Under the pieces are notes generated by a model. The model saw only the letters and a program-made list of their open reading frames with translations, was not told the origin of the DNA and made no database searches. The position numbers were made by a program, and so were the translations under genes. Below, in pieces: positions 4,769-9,084 of a stretch of 9,084 nucleotides of DNA; position 1 is the first letter of the stretch; every line of letters starts with the position of its first letter. The stretch covers positions 1 to 9,084 of the forward strand of contig CALGOO010000014.1 of NCBI GenBank assembly GCA_937960715.1, read 5' to 3'. This stretch comes from an uncultured Candidatus Competibacteraceae bacterium (GTDB lineage Bacteria; Pseudomonadota; Gammaproteobacteria; Competibacterales; Competibacteraceae).

Positions 4769-4797
4769 ATGATAGCGCGGCGGGTGGGAAGTTCCAA
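4769..4797 (-). promoter_or_regulatory. Probable sigma-70 promoter of ssrA
   Basis: On the minus strand TTGGAA (4797-4792) and TATCAT (4774-4769) are separated by exactly 17 nt. The -10 ends 12 nt before the mature 5' end at 4756, allowing a short leader that RNase P would remove. The -35 starts four bases after the smpB stop codon, so ssrA can be transcribed independently of smpB. Confidence 0.7.
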
Positions 4798-4801
4798 AGC
4801 C

Positions 4802-5272
4802 CTATCGCTCCCGCATCAGCCGCTGCTTGTCGCGTTCCCAGTCGCGGTCCTTCTCGGTCGCCCGCTTGTCGTGCTCCTTCTTGCCGCGCGCCAGGCCGAT
4901 ATCCAGCTTGGCGCGATTGCGCTTCCAGTACATCGCCAGCGGAATGAGGGTATAGCCCTTGCGCTCGACCGAACCGATCAAGCGGCCGATCTCCTCCTTG
5001 TGCAGCAGCAGCTTGCGGGTGCGGGTCGGGTCGGCCTGGACGTGGGTCGAGGCGGAGATCAGCGGCGAAATGTGGCAGCCGAACAGAAACGCCTCGCCAT
5101 CGCGTAGCAGCACGTAACTTTCCTTGAGATGGGCGCGGCTGGCGCGCAGGCTCTTGACTTCCCAGCCCTGCAAAGCCAAGCCCGCCTCGTAGTGCTCCTC
5201 GATGAAGTAGTCGTGATACGCCTTCTTGTTGCCGGCGATCTGGTGGTTGCCTGGAGTGGTTTTTTTGCTCAT
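4802..5272 (-). CDS. smpB: SsrA-binding protein SmpB
   Basis: 156 residues, close to the usual 160. Family signatures run throughout: KKAYHDYFIEEHYEAGLAL, GWEVKSLRA, LKESYVLLRDGEAFLFG and HISPL near the middle, then KLLLHKEEIGRLIG and LIPLAMYWKRNRAKLDIGLA. The basic C-terminal tail (RGKKEHDKRATEKDRDWERDK) becomes helical in the ribosomal mRNA channel. SmpB binds the tRNA-like domain of tmRNA and delivers it to stalled ribosomes. I place the start at MSKKTTPGNH; the 35 residues of open frame upstream are Pro/Arg-rich and unlike the family. The ribosome-binding site is weak. ssrA follows 45 nt downstream on the same strand, so both parts of the rescue system sit together. The gene looks intact. 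Confidence 0.96.
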   Translation of the reverse strand: MSKKTTPGNHQIAGNKKAYHDYFIEEHYEAGLALQGWEVKSLRASRAHLKESYVLLRDGEAFLFGCHISPLISASTHVQADPTRTRKLLLHKEEIGRLIGSVERKGYTLIPLAMYWKRNRAKLDIGLARGKKEHDKRATEKDRDWERDKQRLMRER

Positions 5273-5412
5273 GACCGTTCGGTGAGGTGGCCGGCGCCGG
5301 TGGCCAGGCGCGCGAGGCTTGAGGATGAACGCGGATTCAACCAAACTTGCCCAGCGAAAGTCCAATAACCCAGTCAAGCTGTCAAATTATCACGCCGCAA
5401 CGGAGACAAGTC

Positions 5413-5850
5413 GTGGCGACCGTCAAGAAAAGCGCCCTGGTCCTGTATTCGGCGGCCGACATGTACACCCTGGTCAACGACATCGAGGCCTACCCGCGAT
5501 TTCTGCCCTGGTGCCGGTCCAGCAGCGTCCTCCGTCATACCGAGGACGAAGCGCGGGCCACCATCGAGATCGCCAAGGGTCGGGTGCATAAGTCCTTTAC
5601 CACCATCAACCGGATGCAAAAACACAAGATGATCGATATCCGCCTGCTGGAAGGCCCCTTCCAGCGCCTGGAAGGCTATTGGCGCTTCGAGCCGTTGCGA
5701 GCCGACGCCTGCAAGGTGTCGCTGGACATGGAGTTCGAGTTTTCCAGTCACCTGTTGCGGATGGCCGTCGAACCGGTGTTCAAGCAAATCGCCAACTCGC
5801 TGGTCGACGCGTTCTGCAAGCGCGCGGTGGACGTTTATGGCCAGCGATGA
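5413..5850 (+). CDS. ratA: RatA/PasT-family START-like (Coq10-type) protein
   Basis: 145 residues from a GTG at 5413, which is preceded by GGAGA with a 7-nt gap; the upstream in-frame ATG at 5347 would add a non-family extension. Family features include the N-terminal strand VKKSALVLYSAADMYTLVND, then IEAYPRFLPWCRSS, LLEGPFQRLEGYWRFEP and the C-terminal helix VFKQIANSLVDAFCKRA. This is a polyketide-cyclase/START fold. In E. coli the protein was reported as a toxin that blocks joining of ribosomal subunits, and homologues (Coq10) bind ubiquinone, so its main role is debated. It is divergent from smpB (140 nt apart) and overlaps rnfH by 14 nt, the usual ratA-rnfH pair. Confidence 0.93.
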   Translation: MATVKKSALVLYSAADMYTLVNDIEAYPRFLPWCRSSSVLRHTEDEARATIEIAKGRVHKSFTTINRMQKHKMIDIRLLEGPFQRLEGYWRFEPLRADACKVSLDMEFEFSSHLLRMAVEPVFKQIANSLVDAFCKRAVDVYGQR

Positions 5851-6175
5851 TCCCGCGACGCTCCGGGTCGAGGTGGCCTACGCCCGGCCCGACGAGCAGC
5901 TCGTCATCCCGGTCGAGGCGCCGGCGGGGGCGACCGTGGAACAGGTCATCGTCCTGTCGCGCATCCAGGATCGCTTCCCGGAAATCGATCCCAAGACCGC
6001 CAAGGTTGGCGTGTTCGGCAAGTTGAGCAAGCTGTCGGCGGTGGTGCGCGTCGGCGACCGGGTCGAAATCTACCGGCCCCTGCTCGCGGACCCCAAGGCG
6101 GTCCGCAAGCAACGCGCCGCCGAGGGCAAGCGGATGCGCAAGGGCGGCGGCGTTTTGGAGCCGGGCGAGGGCTAG
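5837..6175 (+). CDS. rnfH: RnfH-family ubiquitin-like-fold protein (RatB/PasI)
   Basis: 112 residues with the compact RnfH pattern: VEVAYARPDEQLVIPVEAPAGATVEQ, then GVFGKLSKLSAVVRVGDRVEIYRPLLADPKAVRKQRA (described in two blocks), with the invariant-looking GDRVEIYRPL-DPK core at about residues 74-88. The tail is basic and Gly-rich (KRMRKGGG). Its ATG lies 14 nt inside the ratA 3' end, so translation is probably coupled. The partner protein has been proposed as the antitoxin of RatA, but the biochemical role is uncertain. The stop TAG at 6173-6175 shares the palindrome CTAG with the convergent bamE stop. Confidence 0.92.
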   Translation: MASDDPATLRVEVAYARPDEQLVIPVEAPAGATVEQVIVLSRIQDRFPEIDPKTAKVGVFGKLSKLSAVVRVGDRVEIYRPLLADPKAVRKQRAAEGKRMRKGGGVLEPGEG

Positions 6176-6498
6176 TCCACCACGCCCTCGACGCGATCGA
6201 GGGTATCGCCCGTGAAAAACAGGGCAACATGGCGCTGTTCGATCAGCTTGCCGTCCTTGCGGTAGCTGTAATAGTAGTCCCAGCGATTTTGATGGAACGG
6301 GTCGGCCACCAGCGGCGTGCCCATGATCCGCTGGACCTGCGGCCGGGTCATGCCGGGCCGCAATTGGCCGACCATGGTTTGGTCGATGTAATTGCCTTGG
6401 CGGACGGGAACGGAGTAGAAGCTGGGCAGGAACGATTCGCAGCCGGCGACGAGAACGAGCAGCAGGACGCCGGCGGCGCGTAGGGAGTGGTGCGGCAT
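6172..6498 (-). CDS. bamE: Outer-membrane assembly lipoprotein BamE (SmpA/OmlA)
   Basis: 108 residues. A lipoprotein signal (RAAGVLLLVLVAGC) puts the acylated Cys at position 20 with lipobox VAGC. The mature part has the BamE signatures VRQGNYIDQTMVGQLRPGMT, then VQRIMGTPLVADPF and a RWDYYYSYRKDGK strand. Position +2 after the Cys is Glu, so an inner-membrane retention Asp is absent, consistent with sorting to the outer membrane. BamE is a small subunit of the beta-barrel assembly machine. It is divergent from fur (89 nt apart), the conserved gammaproteobacterial arrangement, and convergent with rnfH with a 4-nt overlap that leaves no intergenic terminator. Confidence 0.96.
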   Translation of the reverse strand: MPHHSLRAAGVLLLVLVAGCESFLPSFYSVPVRQGNYIDQTMVGQLRPGMTRPQVQRIMGTPLVADPFHQNRWDYYYSYRKDGKLIEQRHVALFFTGDTLDRVEGVVD

Positions 6499-6587
6499 GG
6501 AAGACCAGGTCCGGGTTGTCTGAACGTCGTATCATCATAACGTACAACGGCAATCCATGGGTAAGCGCAATCACGGGAGAGTTCGGG
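6499..6587. promoter_or_regulatory. bamE-fur divergent promoter region
   Basis: This 89-nt gap must hold promoters for both genes. The AT-richer core TATCATCATAACG (6530-6542) contains -10-like hexamers in both directions (TATCAT forward, TATGAT reverse), but no well-spaced -35 partner is clear. The core is loosely reminiscent of Fur-box GATAAT repeats without matching well, so Fur autoregulation is possible but unsupported. Confidence 0.3.
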
Positions 6588-7058
6588 GTGGGCTCAAAAG
6601 AACTCAAGCAGGCCGGCCTGAAGGTCACCCTGCCACGCATGAAGATTCTCGACATGCTGCAACATCAGGATGGCATGCACCTGACCGCCGAGGAGATTTT
6701 TCGGGCGCTGGAGGAATCGGGCGAGGAGGTTGGCCTGGCGACCGTGTACCGGGTGCTGACCCAGTTCGAGTCGGCCGGGTTGGTCAAGCGCCACCATTTC
6801 GAAGGTGGCCACTCGGTGTTCGAGCTGAATCAGGGCGAGCATCACGACCACATCCTGTGTCTGGAATGCGGCCGGATCGAGGAGTTTTTCGATGAGGACA
6901 TCGAGCGGCGGCAGCGCGTCATCGCCCAGCGCCTCGGCTTCGAACTGGCCGAGCATTGCCTGATTCTTTACGGCCACTGCAACCGTTCCGAGTGTCCCCA
7001 CCGTCCGCCCGATGAAGGCGAGAAGCGCGATGAGGGCGTGGTGCGGGGAGAGAATTAA
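6588..7058 (+). CDS. fur: Ferric uptake regulator Fur
   Basis: I place the start at GTG 6588, preceded by GGGAGA with a 7-8 nt gap. This gives 156 residues beginning MGSKELKQAGLKVTLPR, the normal Fur N-terminus; an ATG at 6516 would add 24 non-family residues. The winged helix includes LTAEEIFRALEE and the recognition-helix text GLATVYRVLTQFESAGLV. Metal sites are complete: HHDH at 85-88, C91-x2-C94, and a second pair C131/C136. Fur represses iron-uptake genes when loaded with Fe(II). The tail after residue 138 (PPDEGEKRDEG) is charged and longer than in E. coli. Having fur in the same window as an EncFtn ferroxidase is suggestive but not evidence of control. Confidence 0.96.
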   Translation: MGSKELKQAGLKVTLPRMKILDMLQHQDGMHLTAEEIFRALEESGEEVGLATVYRVLTQFESAGLVKRHHFEGGHSVFELNQGEHHDHILCLECGRIEEFFDEDIERRQRVIAQRLGFELAEHCLILYGHCNRSECPHRPPDEGEKRDEGVVRGEN

Positions 7059-7069
7059 GGACGGTGCTT

Positions 7070-7088
7070 GGGCGCGCTCAGCGCGCCC
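7070..7088. terminator. GC-only hairpin at the fur/comM convergent 3' ends
   Basis: GGGCGCGC (7070-7077) pairs with GCGCGCCC (7081-7088) across a TCA loop. The loop is exactly the comM stop codon (TGA on the minus strand). The 8-bp stem begins 12 nt after the fur stop. No U-tract follows in either direction, so it may act as an mRNA-end stabiliser or a weak bidirectional terminator. Confidence 0.5.
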
Positions 7089-8589
7089 GGCTCCGATCCA
7101 ACGCGCGATAGCTGATGGCCTCGGTGAGATGCGGGGTCTTGATGCCGTCGCCGCCGGCCAGATCGGCAATGGTCCGGGCCACCTTCAAGATCCGGTGATA
7201 GGCGCGTGGCGACAGCCCCAACCGCTCCAGCGCCTGTTCCAGTAGCCGGTGATCGCTGTCGTTCAAGGCGCAATAGCGTTCGATCTCGCGGGTGCCCAGG
7301 GCGCTGTTGGCCTTGCCGGCGCGTTGCAATTGCCGGTCGCGTGCCGCGCACGCCCGGGCGCGCACTGTGGCGCTGCTTTCCTCCGCGACCTCGCCCCGCA
7401 ACACCCGGTGGGCCAGGCGCGGCACTTCGATATGCAGATCGATGCGGTCGATCAGCGGCCCCGAGACCCGCGCCCGATAGCGGCGCACCTGTTCCTGCCC
7501 GCAGGCGCAGCGCCGTTCGGCGTCGCCCAGATAGCCGCAGGGGCAGGGGTTCATCGCGGCCACCAGTTGAAACCGCGCCGGAAAATCGGCCTGGCGGGCG
7601 GCGCGGGAGATGGTGATCCGCCCCGATTCCAGCGGCTCGCGCAGGACTTCCAGCACCCGCCGGTCGTACTCCGGCAACTCGTCCAGGAACAGCACGCCGT
7701 GATGGGCCAGTGAAATCTCGCCGGGCCGGGGCTGACCGCCGCCGCCGACCAGGGCGACCCCCGATGCGGTGTGATGCGGCGCCCGGAACGGCCGGACGCC
7801 CCATTGCTTCAAATCCAGCCCTTGCGCGCTGATCGACGCGATGGCGGCGGTTTCCAGGGCTTCCGCCTCGGTCAGCGGTGGCATGATGCCCGGTAGCCGG
7901 CTGGCCAACATGGTCTTGCCGGTGCCGGGCGGGCCGATCAGCAACAGGTTGTGACCGCCGGCGGCGGCGATTTCCAAGGCGCGCTTGGCGTGTTGCTGGC
8001 CGCGCACGTCGCTCAAATCCCGCTCCAGCAAGCTCCCCAGTGGCGCGCGCGGCTGAGGAACCGGTGGTTGCAGGGCGGCGCCCGTGGCCAAGTGTCGGCA
8101 AATTTCCAGAAGGTGGGTCGCGCCCAGCACCTTCACATCGCCGACCAGCAACGCCTCGGCGGCATTGTCACCCGGCACCAGCAGGGTGCGCCCGGCGGCG
8201 CGGCAGGCGAGGGTGGCCGGCAGCACGCCGCGAATCCCGCGCACTTCGCCGCCCAGGGCCAACTCGCCGAGAAATTCGTATTGTCCCAGCCGCTCGCGGT
8301 TGATCTGGCCCGAGGCGGCGAGGATGCCCAGCGCGATCGGCAGATCGAAGCGGCCGCCCTCCTTGGGCAGGTCCGCCGGCGCCAGGTTGATGGTGATGCG
8401 GCGGCTGGGAAATTCGAACTGGCTGTTCAGGATCGCGCCCCGCACCCGGTCCTTGCTTTCCTTGACCGCCGCTTCCGGCAGACCAACGATGAAGAGCCCC
8501 GGCAAGCCACCGGACAAATGAACTTCCACGCTGACCAGGGGAGCATCGATGCCCACCTGAGCGCGGGTGTAAACGATGGCGAGCGACAT
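7078..8589 (-). CDS. comM: ComM/YifB AAA+ magnesium-chelatase-like helicase
   Basis: 503 residues, matching the usual roughly 505. The N-terminal Lon-like ChlI domain (about 1-175) shows GLPGLFIVGLPEAAVKESKD and ITINLAPADLPKEGGRFDLP. The AAA+ core has Walker A GPPGTGKT (219-226) and Walker B GVLFLDEL (298-305) with ESGRITISRA after it. A Cys-rich insert (MNPCPCG...RRCACG, about 346-363) is typical of the family, and a Mg-chelatase C-terminal domain ends with KTPHLTEAISYRALDRSRAR. ComM is a hexameric helicase that promotes branch migration of incoming DNA during natural transformation, and it also occurs in bacteria not known to be competent. I chose MSLAIVYTRAQVG as start over an upstream ATG at 8667. 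It follows ubiK by 98 nt on the same strand. Confidence 0.95.
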   Translation of the reverse strand: MSLAIVYTRAQVGIDAPLVSVEVHLSGGLPGLFIVGLPEAAVKESKDRVRGAILNSQFEFPSRRITINLAPADLPKEGGRFDLPIALGILAASGQINRERLGQYEFLGELALGGEVRGIRGVLPATLACRAAGRTLLVPGDNAAEALLVGDVKVLGATHLLEICRHLATGAALQPPVPQPRAPLGSLLERDLSDVRGQQHAKRALEIAAAGGHNLLLIGPPGTGKTMLASRLPGIMPPLTEAEALETAAIASISAQGLDLKQWGVRPFRAPHHTASGVALVGGGGQPRPGEISLAHHGVLFLDELPEYDRRVLEVLREPLESGRITISRAARQADFPARFQLVAAMNPCPCGYLGDAERRCACGQEQVRRYRARVSGPLIDRIDLHIEVPRLAHRVLRGEVAEESSATVRARACAARDRQLQRAGKANSALGTREIERYCALNDSDHRLLEQALERLGLSPRAYHRILKVARTIADLAGGDGIKTPHLTEAISYRALDRSRAR

Positions 8590-8687
8590 GACTTTGGTGG
8601 GCGGAGAGGAGCGCTTTACGGCAGTCGACCAGCGTGTTGGTCGACCGGCGGGAAGTATTTGCACCATTTTAGCGCATCAACGCGCTC
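8590..8687. other. ubiK-comM spacer with two inverted repeats
   Basis: The spacer holds an 8-bp perfect inverted repeat GTCGACCA / TGGTCGAC with a 6-nt loop (8624-8645). A second, AGCGC / GCGCT with a 6-nt loop (8671-8686), touches the ubiK stop. Neither is followed by a clear T-run on the minus strand. They may attenuate or protect the ubiK-comM transcript, or the first may bind a regulator ahead of comM. Confidence 0.4.
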
Positions 8688-8990
8688 CTAGGCGTCGCCA
8701 CCCTCCGATTCGGCGGGCTTTTCCGCGCTCTTGCGGCGCTTGCCCGCGCCGACCTTGGCTTCCAGTTCCGCCACCTGCTTTTCCAGCTCCTCCAGCTTGG
8801 CGCGAGTGCGGGCCAGAACCGCTTGTTGCACGTCGAATTCCTCGCGCGTCACCAGCTCCAGCTTGGCGAAGGTCGCTTGCAGGGCGGCGTGAAAGTTCTT
8901 CTCCATTTCCGTTTGAAACTGGCGAAAACTGGGTGGCACCGCATCGGCAAACCGCTTGGCCAGGTCATCGAACACGTTGGGGTCGATCAT
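8688..8990 (-). CDS. ubiK: UbiK (YqiC), accessory factor of ubiquinone biosynthesis
   Basis: 100 residues beginning MIDPNVFDDLAKRFADAVPP, the family N-terminus, with GGAGA 7 nt before the ATG. An upstream in-frame ATG at 9041 would add 17 unrelated residues. After an amphipathic N-terminal helix comes FRQFQTEMEKNFHAALQATF, then KLELVTREEFDVQQAVLART and a trimerising coiled coil (KLEELEKQVAELEAKV, about 73-88), ending in a basic then acidic tail. The family (BMFP) forms trimers that bind membrane and support the aerobic Ubi complex through UbiJ. It is transcribed toward comM. With RatA, a possible quinone-binding protein, it is the second ubiquinone-linked gene here, though the two are not in one operon. 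Confidence 0.92.
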   Translation of the reverse strand: MIDPNVFDDLAKRFADAVPPSFRQFQTEMEKNFHAALQATFAKLELVTREEFDVQQAVLARTRAKLEELEKQVAELEAKVGAGKRRKSAEKPAESEGGDA

Positions 8991-9042
8991 CGCGAATTCT
9001 CCGGGGTGGATAGCGTGTTTCATTAAGTTGTAACCGTTCACT

Positions 9043-9063
9043 CCCCCTCCCGGCGGGAGGGGG
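9043..9063. repeat. GC-rich palindrome upstream of ubiK
   Basis: CCCCCTCCC (9043-9051) and GGGAGGGGG (9055-9063) form a 9-bp hairpin with a GGC loop, followed by GGGG-rich sequence (9066-9075). The shape is that of dispersed intergenic palindromes common in high-GC proteobacteria and is similar in theme to 3320-3366. It lies 53 nt upstream of the ubiK start. No gene is visible from here to the window end. Confidence 0.55.
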
Positions 9064-9084
9064 TTGGGGGGAGGGCAAGTCGTT

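Noticed and set aside
5413..6175. ratA-rnfH as a classical plasmid-type toxin-antitoxin module
   Set aside because: The pair is a conserved chromosomal locus and its homologues link to ubiquinone function, so I report the family and note that the toxin role is debated.
5780..6655. 291-codon minus-strand frame across ratA, rnfH, bamE and fur
   Set aside because: It crosses four recognisable genes on both strands and has Arg/Pro-rich shadow composition with no motif.
7055..8101. 348-codon minus-strand frame overlapping comM
   Set aside because: Arg/Gly/Pro-rich frame-shifted shadow of comM, whose correct frame carries Walker motifs and full family length.
8656..8680. comM promoter TTGATG-17-TACTTC on the minus strand
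   Set aside because: The -35 is acceptable, but the -10 matches the consensus at only two positions, and ubiK read-through is a simpler source of expression.

Overview
The window looks like chromosomal DNA from a high-GC gammaproteobacterium. The run smpB, ratA, rnfH, bamE, fur on alternating strands is typical gammaproteobacterial synteny, and the tmRNA tag it encodes (ANDDSYALAA) is close to the gammaproteobacterial ANDENYALAA type. I cannot fix the genus. The mix of EncFtn, a PspA/flotillin operon and a ComM/UbiK pair would fit an environmental Chromatiales- or Competibacter-like lineage, but that is a guess.

Layout. (1) 1-2610, minus strand: a tight four-gene operon of a probable ribbon-helix-helix regulator, a PspA/IM30 protein, a YqiJ-like membrane protein and a flotillin (YqiK-like, cut by the window edge). 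This is a membrane-stress/membrane-domain module. (2) 2611-2780: a divergent regulatory region with a palindrome, serving that operon and an unrecognised glycine-rich repeat protein at 2781-3317. (3) 3381-3674, minus: an encapsulated-ferritin-like protein with all expected metal ligands but no encapsulin-targeting tail and no encapsulin gene in view. (4) 3701-5272, minus: the trans-translation locus. smpB is followed by its own-promoter ssrA (tmRNA), whose T-loop is interrupted by a 648-nt group I intron. The intron carries a LAGLIDADG homing endonuclease gene in the antisense direction, and a strong intrinsic terminator follows the 17-nt 3' exon. (5) 5413-6175, plus: ratA and rnfH, overlapping. 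(6) 6172-6498, minus: bamE, convergent with rnfH so that both stop codons share one CTAG. (7) 6588-7058, plus: fur. (8) 7078-8990, minus: ubiK then comM. (9) 9043-9063: a GC-rich hairpin upstream of ubiK.

The most notable item is the split tmRNA. The 5' part (349 nt) ends inside the T-loop. The missing 17 nt (half the T-arm, the acceptor strand and CCA) lie 648 nt further on. The intervening sequence shows group I hallmarks: P1 with a U-G splice pair, P10, a P2 GNRA hairpin, P3, P4, P6, a P7 built from R and S elements, a P9 GAAA hairpin and a terminal G. Joining the two exons gives a 366-nt tmRNA with complete acceptor and T stems. SmpB and tmRNA together rescue stalled ribosomes, so in this organism rescue would depend on self-splicing of the intron.
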